Shown here in pieces: positions 1-8,428 of a stretch of DNA of 64,000 nucleotides. Location: contig CBDFIN010000012.1 of the NCBI GenBank assembly GCA_965248135.1, positions 2,294,001 through 2,358,000 on the forward strand, written 5' to 3'. The DNA comes from SZUA-100 sp965248135. Lineage in GTDB: Bacteria; Pseudomonadota; Alphaproteobacteria; Rhizobiales; Rhizobiaceae. Below the pieces are notes generated by a model. It ran no database searches, had not been told where the DNA came from, and saw only the letters and a list, made by a program, of their open reading frames with translations. The position numbers were made by a program, and so were the translations under genes. The stretch's first letter is position 1. The number at the start of each line of letters is the position of its first letter.

Positions 1-1
1 T

Positions 2-136
2 TTCGAGACGGTATTTCCCTGCCACTATGGCACTTTTCCTATCATCGACCAATCAGCCGAAAAATTTCTCATCGCGATGGAGGATGATATCAAAAAGGTC
101 AATGTGCTCGAACCGGGCGGATCGGCTTCGCTTTAG
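2..136 (+). CDS. UPF0173 metal-dependent hydrolase, C-terminal fragment
   Basis: The first 44 codons visible read in frame from base 2 to a TAG at 134-136; the start lies left of the window. The fragment contains FPCHYGTFPIIDQSAEKF, the conserved tail of the UPF0173 family of beta-lactamase-fold, metal-dependent hydrolases, whose substrate is generally unknown. In many alphaproteobacteria this family sits just upstream of gatC, as here. The core HxHxDH metal site is outside the window, so activity cannot be judged. Confidence 0.7.
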   Translation, partial: FETVFPCHYGTFPIIDQSAEKFLIAMEDDIKKVNVLEPGGSASL

Positions 137-152
137 CTGGCCGGCAACCCCA

Positions 153-180
153 TTGACACATAGTTCTTTAGCGCTATAGC
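153..180 (+). promoter_or_regulatory. Predicted sigma-70 type promoter for gatC
   Basis: A perfect TTGACA (153-158) is followed after 16 bp by TATAGC (175-180), and lies 38 bp before the gatC start at 218. It sits between the hydrolase stop and gatC, so gatC-GNAT-gatA probably starts its own transcript here. This is a match by eye. Confidence 0.6.
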
Positions 181-217
181 AACACCACAGATCCTCTGGA
201 AACTTCAGGAAATTGCG

Positions 218-505
218 ATGTCAGTCGATATTGAGACGGTCAAACGTGTGGCCAAGCTTGCCCGGATAGCAGTCAGTGACGCCGAGGCGGAAAAGATGCT
301 TGGAGAATTGAATGGCATTCTTGGCTTCGTCGAACAACTGAATGAGGTTGATGTCAAGGGCGTCGAGCCGATGACTTCGGTGGTTGAGATGGCAATGAAA
401 AAACGGCTCGACGTGGTGAGCGATGGTGATAAGGCGGAAGATATTGTCGCCAATGCACCGCTGTCCGACGACCAATTCTTCATGGTTCCCAAAGTGGTTG
501 AGTAG
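218..505 (+). CDS. gatC: Asp-tRNA(Asn)/Glu-tRNA(Gln) amidotransferase subunit C
   Basis: This 95-residue protein is the small subunit of the GatCAB amidotransferase, which makes Gln-tRNA(Gln) (and often Asn-tRNA(Asn)) by amidating mischarged tRNA in the cytoplasm. GatC wraps round GatA and GatB and stabilises the complex. Length and motifs fit the family: VKRVAKLARIAVSDAEAEKM near the N-terminus, the FVEQLNEVDVKGVEPMTSV centre and the PLSDDQFFMVPKVVE tail. It is first in a plus-strand run with a GNAT gene (9 bp gap) and gatA. A good promoter lies just upstream. Confidence 0.95.
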   Translation: MSVDIETVKRVAKLARIAVSDAEAEKMLGELNGILGFVEQLNEVDVKGVEPMTSVVEMAMKKRLDVVSDGDKAEDIVANAPLSDDQFFMVPKVVE

Positions 506-514
506 GGCTGAAGA

Positions 515-982
515 ATGATTTCCATATCTCTTGAAACACCGCTGCAGGAAGATGTTTGCGCTATGATCGGCGAGCTGAACGCCTATCTGCAGCCATTGTC
601 GCCACCCGAATTCCAGTTTCAGATGACGGCTGAACAAATGGCCGGCGACGATACCGATGTATTCATCGCCCGTGATGACGATAACAAGGCGGTCGGCATG
701 GGTGCGCTGAAAGTCCATGATGCCAAGCTCGGCGAAGTGAAGCGGATGTTTATCTATTCGACTGTGCGCGGCACTGGTGCCGGCACGATGATGTTAAATG
801 CGATCGAAGATGAAGCCCGTGCCAAGGGCCTGGGCCTGCTGGTGCTTGAAACCGGCGCGACCGAGGGCTTTGAACCGGCCTGGCGGGTTTACGAGCGCGG
901 CGGTTTCACCAAATGCGGCGCGGTACTTGATTATCCAGATTCCGGCTACTCGCGATTCTACGAAAAGAAAATTTCCAAATGA
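515..982 (+). CDS. GNAT family N-acetyltransferase
   Basis: A 155-residue single-domain GNAT acetyltransferase. The acetyl-CoA binding loop is recognisable around VRGTGAGTMMLNAIEDEAR (about residues 87-105), preceded by the beta strand GEVKRMFI and followed by LGLLVLETG and WRVYERGGFTKCG, the usual motif A and B order. The substrate is unknown. It sits between gatC and gatA: 9 bp after gatC, and its stop overlaps the gatA start (ATGA at 979-982), so it is co-transcribed and probably translationally coupled. It could acetylate an amino acid, a small amine or a protein. Confidence 0.85.
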   Translation: MISISLETPLQEDVCAMIGELNAYLQPLSPPEFQFQMTAEQMAGDDTDVFIARDDDNKAVGMGALKVHDAKLGEVKRMFIYSTVRGTGAGTMMLNAIEDEARAKGLGLLVLETGATEGFEPAWRVYERGGFTKCGAVLDYPDSGYSRFYEKKISK

Positions 983-2466
983 CCGATCTCACTTCACTGA
1001 CCATCGCCCAGGCCCGCCAAAAATTGCGGGCACGGGAATTGACTGCCCTGGAACTGAGCGATGCCTATCTTGCCGCCATTGAAAGCGCTAATGCGAGTTT
1101 CAATGCCTATATCGCGGTGACCGCCGAAAAGGCGCGAAAAATGGCCGCCCGTTCTGATCAGCGGCTGGCCACGGGAGATGCCGGCGCGCTGGAGGGGATA
1201 CCGCTCGGGATCAAAGACCTTTATGCAACAAAAGGTGTGCATACCCAGGCATGCAGTCATATTCTCGATGGCTTTGAACCGCGCTATGAATCCACCGTTA
1301 CGGCTAATTTGTGGGCTGATGGTGCGGTCATGCTGGGTAAACTGAACATGGACGAGTTCGCCATGGGTTCCTCCAACGAAACGAGCTATTATGGCCCGGT
1401 GACCAACCCTTGGAGGGCGCAAGGTTCGGCCACCAACACGGCGCTGGTGCCGGGTGGTTCTTCCGGTGGCTCGGCCACCGCCGTATCGGCGCATTTGTGC
1501 GCCGGTGCCACCGCATCTGATACCGGTGGCTCGATCCGCCAGCCGGCATCGTTTACCGGCACCGTCGGTATGAAACCCACCTATGGCCGTTGTTCACGCT
1601 GGGGCATGGTGGCATTTGCCTCTTCGCTCGATCAGGCCGGGCCGATTGCCCGCGATGTGCGCGATGCGGCGATTATGCTGACATCGATGGCTTCCAGCGA
1701 TGTTAAGGATACGACCTGCGTCGACCGGCCAGTGCCCGACTATGAAAAGGCGATTGGCGGTTCGATCAAGGGCATGAGGATCGGCATTCCATCACAATAC
1801 CATCTTGATGGTACGCCACAAGATATCGAGGCGCTGTGGCAGCGGGGCAGGGCGTGGCTAGAGGAAGCCGGTGCCAAGATCGTAGAAATTTCCCTGCCGC
1901 ATACCAAATATGCGCTTCCGGCCTATTATATCGTCGCACCGGCGGAGGCCTCATCCAATCTGGCGCGTTATGACGGGGTGAAATATGGCCTGCGGGTAGA
2001 GGGCGGCGACATCACCGCGATGTATGAAAAAACCCGCGCGGCAGGCTTTGGAGAAGAGGTCAAGCGCCGGGTGATGATTGGCACTTACGTGCTTTCAGCC
2101 GGATACTACGATGCTTACTACCTTAGGGCACAAAAGGTGCGCACGTTGATCAAACGAGACTTTGAACGGGTTTTTGCCGATGGCGTCGATGCAATTTTGA
2201 CACCGTCAACGCCTACTGCCGCATTTGCAATTGGTGACGAGGAATTGCATGCCGACCCGGTAAAAATGTACCTCAACGACATCTTCACCGTGACCGTCAA
2301 TATGGCAGGTCTGCCCGGCATTTCGGTTCCTGCCGGTCTTTCCGATGTGGGCCTACCACTGGGGTTGCAGCTGATCGGCAGACCGTTTGACGAGGAAACG
2401 CTGTTTAGAACCGCCCACGTGATCGAACAGGCGGCGGGCCGGTTTACACCCGAACGTTGGTGGTAA
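979..2466 (+). CDS. gatA: Asp-tRNA(Asn)/Glu-tRNA(Gln) amidotransferase subunit A
   Basis: The 495-residue glutaminase subunit of GatCAB. It hydrolyses glutamine to supply ammonia to GatB. The amidase-signature Ser-cisSer-Lys triad is visible: Lys in PLGIKDLYATKG (about residue 77), the Gly/Ser-rich VPGGSSGGSATAVSA (about residues 155-169) and the nucleophile loop SDTGGSIRQPASF (about 177-189). Length is normal for the family. The start overlaps the preceding GNAT stop by 4 bp. gatB is about 1.7 kb further down, separated by a small conserved protein and a PLP enzyme, so the gat genes are not contiguous. Confidence 0.96.
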   Translation: MTDLTSLTIAQARQKLRARELTALELSDAYLAAIESANASFNAYIAVTAEKARKMAARSDQRLATGDAGALEGIPLGIKDLYATKGVHTQACSHILDGFEPRYESTVTANLWADGAVMLGKLNMDEFAMGSSNETSYYGPVTNPWRAQGSATNTALVPGGSSGGSATAVSAHLCAGATASDTGGSIRQPASFTGTVGMKPTYGRCSRWGMVAFASSLDQAGPIARDVRDAAIMLTSMASSDVKDTTCVDRPVPDYEKAIGGSIKGMRIGIPSQYHLDGTPQDIEALWQRGRAWLEEAGAKIVEISLPHTKYALPAYYIVAPAEASSNLARYDGVKYGLRVEGGDITAMYEKTRAAGFGEEVKRRVMIGTYVLSAGYYDAYYLRAQKVRTLIKRDFERVFADGVDAILTPSTPTAAFAIGDEELHADPVKMYLNDIFTVTVNMAGLPGISVPAGLSDVGLPLGLQLIGRPFDEETLFRTAHVIEQAAGRFTPERWW

Positions 2467-2469
2467 GAA

Positions 2470-2742
2470 TTGGCGGCTAAATCAGACTTGACTGACGGGT
2501 TGAAGGCATTGGGTGAGGCTGGACTGAGGGTTGGCGCGCCCTGGCATTCGCTGCATAATTTGTGCCAGACGCATGAGGGCGAGACGGCCTATGACTGGGT
2601 ACACGCGCTTTGCCATCGCATCGAGGGCGATGAGTGGAACGCCAATTACTGGTATCGCAGGGCTGGAAAAAGCAGAGCGCATGATGGTGTTGATGCCGAG
2701 TGGCAGCACATTTTCGACAGTCTAACCGACAATGGATGTTAA
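2470..2742 (+). CDS. Small conserved protein of unknown function
   Basis: A 90-residue soluble protein that begins 3 bp after the gatA stop, apparently at TTG (2470), so it is probably in the gatA operon. I recognise no enzymatic domain. The most striking stretch is WVHALCHRIEGDEWNANYWY, rich in Trp, His and Tyr, which I recall as typical of short uncharacterised rhizobial proteins. There is no signal peptide and no membrane segment. A later start is possible, as no strong Shine-Dalgarno is seen before the TTG. Confidence 0.6.
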   Translation: MAAKSDLTDGLKALGEAGLRVGAPWHSLHNLCQTHEGETAYDWVHALCHRIEGDEWNANYWYRRAGKSRAHDGVDAEWQHIFDSLTDNGC

Positions 2743-2813
2743 TACTCAAAACAACGGCTGGCATTGCGCCAGACCAATTGAAATGATTGAACAGTAAAAG
2801 AAAGATCATCCAG

Positions 2814-4025
2814 ATGGCCAAATCCAATGCCTATTCGGGCACCCGCACTACTGCCATTCATGCTGGCGAAATGCCCGATCCGATAACCGGTGCATCGGCT
2901 CCCAATATCGTCATGTCCTCAACCTATGTCAGCGAGGAGCCGGCCGGATTTTCAGCCCATGATCTGACCGCCGAAAGCCCGTTTCTCTATGGCCGCTGGG
3001 CTAATCCATCGGTGCGCAGCCTGGAGAAAAAGCTCGCTGCCCTTGAAGGCACCGAAAGCTGCATATGTTTAGCCAGCGGCATGGCGGCAGCGTCGGCGAT
3101 TTTCTTTTCGTTGCTTTCCAAAGGCGATCACCTGATCATTTCGGATGTTTCCTATGCAGGTGTTGCCGAACTCGCACGCGACACGCTGCCACGTTTTGGT
3201 ATCGAGGTAACGGCCGTCGACATGAGCGATCTTGACGCTGTTGCCAATGCGGTAAGAACCAATACCAAACTCATTCACGCTGAAACGCCGGCCAACCCTA
3301 TCATGCGGCTTGCTGATCTTGAGGGGTTAGCAAAAATCGCCAAATCCACCGGTGCAAAACTGTCGTGTGATGCGACCTTTGCCTCACCCATAGGGCAGCG
3401 CACGGCAGCGCTGGGTGTCGACTATGTTATGCATTCGATTACCAAATATGTCGGCGGGCATGGTGATGCGATTGGCGGGGCGATTTGTGGACGCGAACAA
3501 GATATCAGGGCGCTTAATCTGGAGGCTGCTATTCATTATGGTGGCATTCTTTCGCCCTTTAATGCCTGGCTGATTTCACGCGGGGTGGCGACGCTGCCAT
3601 TGCGGATGAAGGCCCATGAGGAAACCGCGTTGGCGATCGGTAAATGGCTGGAGGCTCAGCCACGTGTTACTTCTGTGATGTATCCGGGGCTTGAAAGCCA
3701 CCCGCAACACACGCTCGCCAAAAAACAGATGCAGAATTTCTCCGGGATGCTCTCATTCCAGGTGGGCAGTGAAGCTGATGGCGACAGGCTTGCGGCCAAA
3801 ATGGCAGAGGAGCTGCAGGTAATACACTATGCGGTTTCGCTAGGCCATCACCGCAGTCTGGTGTTCTGGATGCCGACCGAAGGACTAATGGAAACATCTT
3901 TCCGGCTTGAGGGCGAGCAGCTTGAATCCTATCGTTCCTATGCTGGCGATGGCATTTTCCGCCTTTCGGTCGGACTGGAAGATGTCGACGATCTGATCGC
4001 CGATTTAGACCGGGTGATGGGGTAG
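2814..4025 (+). CDS. Cys/Met metabolism PLP-dependent enzyme (trans-sulfuration family)
   Basis: A 403-residue fold-type I PLP enzyme of the cystathionine gamma-synthase/lyase and methionine gamma-lyase family. Diagnostic motifs: FLYGRWANPSVRSLEKKLAA near residue 58 (phosphate-binding YxR of the neighbouring subunit), the SGMAAASAIF loop, CDATFASPI with the cofactor Asp, and the Schiff-base lysine in HSITKYVGGHGD (about residue 210). The exact reaction (cystathionine lyase, methionine gamma-lyase or O-acetylhomoserine sulfhydrylase) cannot be told from motifs. The ATG at 2814 is preferred over a TTG at 2787, because the family starts near SNAYSGTRTTAIHAGE. Confidence 0.88.
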   Translation: MAKSNAYSGTRTTAIHAGEMPDPITGASAPNIVMSSTYVSEEPAGFSAHDLTAESPFLYGRWANPSVRSLEKKLAALEGTESCICLASGMAAASAIFFSLLSKGDHLIISDVSYAGVAELARDTLPRFGIEVTAVDMSDLDAVANAVRTNTKLIHAETPANPIMRLADLEGLAKIAKSTGAKLSCDATFASPIGQRTAALGVDYVMHSITKYVGGHGDAIGGAICGREQDIRALNLEAAIHYGGILSPFNAWLISRGVATLPLRMKAHEETALAIGKWLEAQPRVTSVMYPGLESHPQHTLAKKQMQNFSGMLSFQVGSEADGDRLAAKMAEELQVIHYAVSLGHHRSLVFWMPTEGLMETSFRLEGEQLESYRSYAGDGIFRLSVGLEDVDDLIADLDRVMG

Positions 4026-4213
4026 TGATTTGGCAACCGGTCTGAGATCAACTACATCGAAGGGAATATAAGGGTTGACCCACAGGATCAAAAATAGAAA
4101 TAACCATTTGTCCCGAAGACAGTCGGCAAACAATTGGCTGACTTTCTTGTAGCCGCCGACCAAAAGTTGGAAACGGGGCAGTTCTTTTTCACTCTATCAG
4201 TGCAGATATACCA

Positions 4214-5719
4214 ATGACGACTGAATTAATCGACACCCGCACCCCCGATCCGAAAAACTTTATCGCCGGGGAGAATCACGACTGGGAAATGGTCATCGGG
4301 CTTGAGGTGCACGCCCAGGTCACGAGCGAATCGAAGCTGTTTTCCGGTTCTTCCACCGAATTCGGCCATCCGCAGAACTCGAATGTATCGCTGGTCGATG
4401 CGGCAATGCCGGGCATGTTGCCGGTGATCAATGAGGAATGCGTGCGCCAGGCGGTGCGAACCGGGCTGGGGCTAAAGGCTGAGATCAACAATAAATCGGT
4501 GTTTGACCGCAAAAACTATTTTTACCCTGATTTGCCGCAAGGCTATCAGATCTCCCAGTTCAAACAGCCGATTGTCGGGGAGGGTGAAATTATTGTCCGG
4601 GTCGGGCCTGACAAAAAGGGCGAATATGAAAAGGTCGTGGTCGGGGTTGAGCGGTTGCATCTGGAACAGGATGCCGGCAAGAGCCTGCACGATCAGCACC
4701 CAACCATGTCTTTCGTCGATCTCAATCGCTCCGGTGTGGCGCTGATGGAGATAGTTTCCAGGCCCGATATCCGCTCTGCCGACGAGGCCAAGGCCTATGT
4801 CACCAAGCTGCGCACCATATTGCGCTACCTGGGCACTTGTGACGGTAACATGGAGCAGGGCTCGCTGCGCGCCGATGTCAATGTCTCGGTGCGTGAACCC
4901 GGCGGTGCATTTGGTACAAGATGCGAAATCAAGAACGTCAACTCGATCCGCTTTATCGGCCAGGCTATCGAATCGGAGGCCCGACGCCAGATCGAAATTC
5001 TCGAAGATGGCGGAAAAATTGACCAGGAAACCCGGCTGTTTGACCCCGTTAAAAGCGAAACCCGTTCCATGCGCTCGAAAGAAGAAGCGCATGATTATCG
5101 CTATTTCCCCGATCCCGATCTGCTGCCGCTGGAATTTGATGATGCCTTTGTTGAGGCGCTGAAGGCCGACTTGACCGAGTTGCCCGACGACAAGCGTGCC
5201 AGATTAATCGATGATCTGGGTCTTTCAGCTTATGATGCTTCTATCCTCGTGGCCGACAAGGCCGTTGCCGATTTCTTTGAAAGCGTGGCAGCGGGCCGGG
5301 ATGGCAAACAGGCGGCCAACTGGGTGATCAACGATCTTTTGGGCGCGCTTAATAAGGACGGCAAGACCATTGCTGAAACCCCGGTTTCCGCAGATCAGCT
5401 GGGCGGTATTATCGATCTCATCAAGAATGGCACCATCTCCGGCAAGATCGCCAAGGACCTGTTTGAGATTGTCTGGAGCGAAGGTGGCGATCCGGCAAAA
5501 ATCGTTGAAGAAAAAGGCATGGCGCAGGTCACCGATACCGGCGCCATAGAGGCGGCTGTCGACGCGGTGATTGCCGCGAACCCGGCGCAAGTGGAAAAGG
5601 TCAGGGACAAACCGAATATGATCGGCTGGTTCGTCGGCCAGGTGATGAAATCGACCGGCGGCAAGGCAAACCCCAAGGCGGTCAACGAAATGCTGCGCAA
5701 GAAAATCGGTCTGGAATAG
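4214..5719 (+). CDS. gatB: Asp-tRNA(Asn)/Glu-tRNA(Gln) amidotransferase subunit B
   Basis: The 501-residue tRNA-binding and kinase subunit of GatCAB; it activates the misacylated glutamyl or aspartyl group with ATP and receives ammonia from GatA. Family motifs: MVIGLEVHAQ (about residue 26), NYFYPDLPQGYQISQF (about 100), the metal-site region around LMEIVSRPD and GNMEQGSLRADVNVSV (about 215), and a YqeY-like tail ending in a conserved GWFVGQVMK-GGKANP motif. A 188-bp gap precedes it, so it probably has its own promoter. The next gene (GNAT) starts 4 bp after its stop. Confidence 0.96.
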   Translation: MTTELIDTRTPDPKNFIAGENHDWEMVIGLEVHAQVTSESKLFSGSSTEFGHPQNSNVSLVDAAMPGMLPVINEECVRQAVRTGLGLKAEINNKSVFDRKNYFYPDLPQGYQISQFKQPIVGEGEIIVRVGPDKKGEYEKVVVGVERLHLEQDAGKSLHDQHPTMSFVDLNRSGVALMEIVSRPDIRSADEAKAYVTKLRTILRYLGTCDGNMEQGSLRADVNVSVREPGGAFGTRCEIKNVNSIRFIGQAIESEARRQIEILEDGGKIDQETRLFDPVKSETRSMRSKEEAHDYRYFPDPDLLPLEFDDAFVEALKADLTELPDDKRARLIDDLGLSAYDASILVADKAVADFFESVAAGRDGKQAANWVINDLLGALNKDGKTIAETPVSADQLGGIIDLIKNGTISGKIAKDLFEIVWSEGGDPAKIVEEKGMAQVTDTGAIEAAVDAVIAANPAQVEKVRDKPNMIGWFVGQVMKSTGGKANPKAVNEMLRKKIGLE

Positions 5720-5723
5720 GACC

Positions 5724-6212
5724 ATGTGGGTACGCACGGCAACCAGAAAAGATCTCGCTGCGGTCAGTAAATTGCTGAGCAAGACCTGGCATGCCACCTA
5801 CGACGCCATCTATGGCCACGAACGGGTGAGCGAGATCACCACCGAATGGCATTCGGTGTCGGCGATCAGTCAGAAGATACGGATGCTTAATAGCGAATGT
5901 CTTGTAGCTGATGACGGCGATGCCATCGCCGGCATGGCCTATGCGCGTGAGGACGAGCCGGGTGAGGTTAAACTTCATCAGCTTTATGTGTTGCCCGAAT
6001 TTCATGGCCGGGGTGTCGGTCAGTTGCTGCTCAACGAGATTGAGGGTTCATTTTTCGATGCCCGCAGATTTGTGCTGGAAGTCGAAGCGCAAAATACCCC
6101 GGCTATCCGGTTCTATCAAAAACACGGTTATAGCAAAATTGGTGGGGTGGATAATTGCGGACGCGAGGATTCCGGTATTGCCGCCCTGGTATTTGCAAAA
6201 CAACGGCGATAG
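5724..6212 (+). CDS. GNAT family N-acetyltransferase
   Basis: A 162-residue GNAT acetyltransferase, 4 bp downstream of gatB and so very likely in the same transcript. Visible motifs: VKLHQLYVLPEFHGRGVGQL (beta4 and the acetyl-CoA pyrophosphate loop, about residues 78-97) and FVLEVEAQNTPAIRFYQKHG (about 114-133), both canonical for ribosomal-protein or amino-acid acetyltransferases of the RimI type. The substrate is unknown. It is the second GNAT gene adjoining a gat gene in this window. It converges on the alpha/beta hydrolase, whose stop lies 10 bp away. Confidence 0.85.
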   Translation: MWVRTATRKDLAAVSKLLSKTWHATYDAIYGHERVSEITTEWHSVSAISQKIRMLNSECLVADDGDAIAGMAYAREDEPGEVKLHQLYVLPEFHGRGVGQLLLNEIEGSFFDARRFVLEVEAQNTPAIRFYQKHGYSKIGGVDNCGREDSGIAALVFAKQRR

Positions 6213-6222
6213 CAGTGAGATT

Positions 6223-6906
6223 TTAACGCAGCAATTTGGTTTCTTCCAGCCCGCCCTCAATCAGTCCCATGCGCTTGTCGAGATAAAGCTGACAGTGCGC
6301 CACCAGATCATCGACTTTGTCGCTGAAAAAGTGATTTGCTTCCGGCAAGGTATTTTGAGTGATGGTGATGCCCTTTTGCGCGTGCAGCTTGTCCACCAGC
6401 ACCTGCACGTCTATCGGTGTCGACACCCGGTCTTCCTCGCCATGGATTATTAATCCGGAAGAAGGGCAGGGCGCCAGAAATGAGAAATCATAGATATTCG
6501 GCTGTGGCGAGATTGACATGAAACCTTCAATTTCCGGGCGGCGCATTAACAATTGCATGCCAATCCAGGCGCCGAAGGAAAAACCGGCCACCCAACAGCC
6601 GGTAGAATCAGGGTGCAGCGACTGCACCCAGTCAAGGGCGGCAGCGGCGTCGGATAACTCGCCCCTGCCGTGATCGAACTCGCCTTGGGAATTGCCGACG
6701 CCACGGAAGTTGAATCGCAGGGTGGTAAATCCGCTATTGACGAACATATAAAACAACTCATGCACCAGTGGATTATTCATGGTGCCACCGAATTTCGGGT
6801 GAGGATGGGGGTGCAAAACCAGCGCAATGGGTGCGTTTTTGTCGGCAGAAGGCTGGTAACGGCCTTCAAGGCGGCCTTCGGGGCCGTTAAATAAGACTTC
6901 GGGCAT
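6223..6906 (-). CDS. Alpha/beta hydrolase
   Basis: A 227-residue cytoplasmic alpha/beta hydrolase. The nucleophile elbow is GFSFGA (about residue 116), the oxyanion region is HPHPHPKFGGTMNN (about 32-45), and a catalytic His is likely in EANHFFSD near the C-terminus with an Asp in GEEDRV. This short family resembles the KANL3/Tex30-like or dienelactone-hydrolase-like proteins of alphaproteobacteria; no substrate can be assigned. It is transcribed towards the gatB-GNAT unit and divergent from the SUF operon, from which it is separated by a 287-bp gap holding a long palindrome. Confidence 0.8.
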   Translation of the reverse strand: MPEVLFNGPEGRLEGRYQPSADKNAPIALVLHPHPHPKFGGTMNNPLVHELFYMFVNSGFTTLRFNFRGVGNSQGEFDHGRGELSDAAAALDWVQSLHPDSTGCWVAGFSFGAWIGMQLLMRRPEIEGFMSISPQPNIYDFSFLAPCPSSGLIIHGEEDRVSTPIDVQVLVDKLHAQKGITITQNTLPEANHFFSDKVDDLVAHCQLYLDKRMGLIEGGLEETKLLR

Positions 6907-7031
6907 TCGTGCTCCAGATTAGTTCGGGCTGGTGTGGTGGCCCTGCAAAATCGCCTAGCAGCAACAGTGCGTCATAAACCGATGACAATTTGCTTCTTTC
7001 AAATCGTACCGGCGATCTATAAATTCGCGGC

Positions 7032-7057
7032 ATTCATAGGCCATTTGGCCTATGAAT
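7032..7057. repeat. Perfect 26-bp inverted repeat in the hydrolase/SUF divergent gap
   Basis: Two 12-base arms, ATTCATAGGCCA (7032-7043) and TGGCCTATGAAT (7046-7057), separated by two T. It lies 126 bp before the divergent hydrolase start and 137 bp before the first SUF gene. With genes pointing away on both sides it is not a terminator. It could be an operator or a cruciform/hairpin element. No known iron or Fe-S regulator site is recognised in it. Confidence 0.6.
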
Positions 7058-7114
7058 TTCAAGAAAATTGCACATTAATTATAACCAAAGCACTCAACAT
7101 AATGGCGTTTTGGG

Positions 7115-7120
7115 TATAAT
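7115..7120 (+). promoter_or_regulatory. Possible -10 element for the SUF operon
   Basis: A perfect TATAAT at 7115-7120, 74 bp before the first SUF gene start, followed by a run of T. No good -35 hexamer sits 16-18 bp upstream (ACTCAA region), which would fit an activator-dependent promoter. Weak evidence, by eye only. Confidence 0.3.
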
Positions 7121-7193
7121 TGTTTTTTTTGATCCATACACTTATCCAAAAACCGGTACCCACCTTTCGGGTGCATGGAGAATAGTATCGAAG

Positions 7194-8363
7194 ATGGCCA
7201 AGTCGGGAATATATCTAGACTACAACGCCAGCGCGCCTTTGGTGCCGGAGGCCCGGGCGGCGATGCTTTCGGCGCTGGACATTGGTGCCAACGCATCCTC
7301 AGTGCACAGCGATGGTCGTCAGGCACGCGCTGTCGTTGAGGCTGCTCGTGCACAGGTGGCCGCACTCGTTGGTGCCAGCGCTGATCAGGTGATCTTCACC
7401 AGCGGGGCAACGGAAGCGGCTCAATTGGCACTTTCACCGCGGCTGCGCCGTGGTAAGGATGAATTCAGGCTTAAAAACCTGTTAGTTAGCGCCATCGAGC
7501 ATCCATGTGTTTTGAACGGCGGGCGATTTGATCCATCCAACATTACAACGCTGCCGGTTAGCAGTGAGGGTGTGCTGGATCTTGATGCACTTGCGGCGAT
7601 TCTTGGCCAAAGAAATGACAATGAACCATTTCTGGCAGCGATCATGTTGGCTAATAATGAAACAGGTGTCATTCAGCCGGTTCGTGAGGCCGGTAAACCG
7701 GTACATCAGGCCGGTGGTTATTTGCTGGTTGATGCGGTTCAGGCGGCGGGCCGGATAGCGCTCGACATGTCACGGCTTGGCGCTGATTTTCTTGTCCTGA
7801 CAAGTCACAAGATTGGCGGGCCGCAGGGCGTGGGGGCGCTGGTGCTGGCGGATAAATCCATCACACCTGAACCGTTGATAAAAGGCGGCGGCCATGAACA
7901 TCACCTGCGGGCGGGCACAGAAAATGTTGCTGCAATTGCCGGATTCGGCGCTGCCTGCGGCAAAGCGGTTGAGCAGCTTGAATATATGCGTGAAACACTA
8001 TATGTACGCAACCAGCTGGAAGGTCGATTGAAGGAACTGAGCAAAAGTCTTGGCAACCGGATTGGTCCGCTCAAGATTGTCGGTGAGAATTCAGAACGGC
8101 TTGCCAACACCTGTTGTTTTGCGGTCAGCGGAATAAATGCTGAAACGGCATTGATATCGCTTGATCTCGATGGCATATCTGTTTCATCGGGTTCAGCTTG
8201 TTCATCCGGCAGGGTCGAGGTCTCACATGTGTTGAGGGCGATGGGTTTGGACGAGCAGGCTGCGCGGGGGGCTATTCGGGTCAGTATTGGTTGGAATACA
8301 ACCGCAGCGGACACGGAGAAATTTTTGGAAGCCTGGTCTTCCTATTTACATCGTTTGGTCTGA
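7194..8363 (+). CDS. Cysteine desulfurase, IscS/NifS-like class V aminotransferase
   Basis: A 389-residue PLP enzyme that mobilises sulfur from cysteine as a persulfide. YLDYNASAPL opens the protein, TSGATEAAQLAL is the substrate loop, the Schiff-base lysine is in LTSHKIGGPQG (about residue 205), and the persulfide cysteine is in SSGSACSSGRVEVSH (about 332). It heads the SUF operon, which also holds SufS, so two desulfurases of different groups are encoded together, a known alphaproteobacterial arrangement. The ATG at 7194 is chosen because the family begins at this point; the upstream in-frame extension lacks homology. Confidence 0.9.
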   Translation: MAKSGIYLDYNASAPLVPEARAAMLSALDIGANASSVHSDGRQARAVVEAARAQVAALVGASADQVIFTSGATEAAQLALSPRLRRGKDEFRLKNLLVSAIEHPCVLNGGRFDPSNITTLPVSSEGVLDLDALAAILGQRNDNEPFLAAIMLANNETGVIQPVREAGKPVHQAGGYLLVDAVQAAGRIALDMSRLGADFLVLTSHKIGGPQGVGALVLADKSITPEPLIKGGGHEHHLRAGTENVAAIAGFGAACGKAVEQLEYMRETLYVRNQLEGRLKELSKSLGNRIGPLKIVGENSERLANTCCFAVSGINAETALISLDLDGISVSSGSACSSGRVEVSHVLRAMGLDEQAARGAIRVSIGWNTTAADTEKFLEAWSSYLHRLV

Positions 8364-8428
8364 GTTGGGCTGAATAACTGACATAATCTCGACTGGCGGG
8401 CCTTGAACCCGCATAGATGGAGAGCAGA

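Noticed and set aside
2743..2813. GGCTGGC-GCCAG hairpin before the PLP gene as a SAM-type riboswitch or terminator
   Set aside because: Only a short stem with no conserved aptamer sequence and no T-run; not enough to call either.
4472..5092. Long open frame on the minus strand inside gatB
   Set aside because: Antisense to a well-supported gatB and with no recognisable protein features; a shadow of GC-rich codon use.
6907..7193. Irr, RirA, Fur or IscR type boxes before the SUF operon
   Set aside because: No match to consensus elements that I can recall is visible; only the unexplained palindrome and a TATAAT remain.
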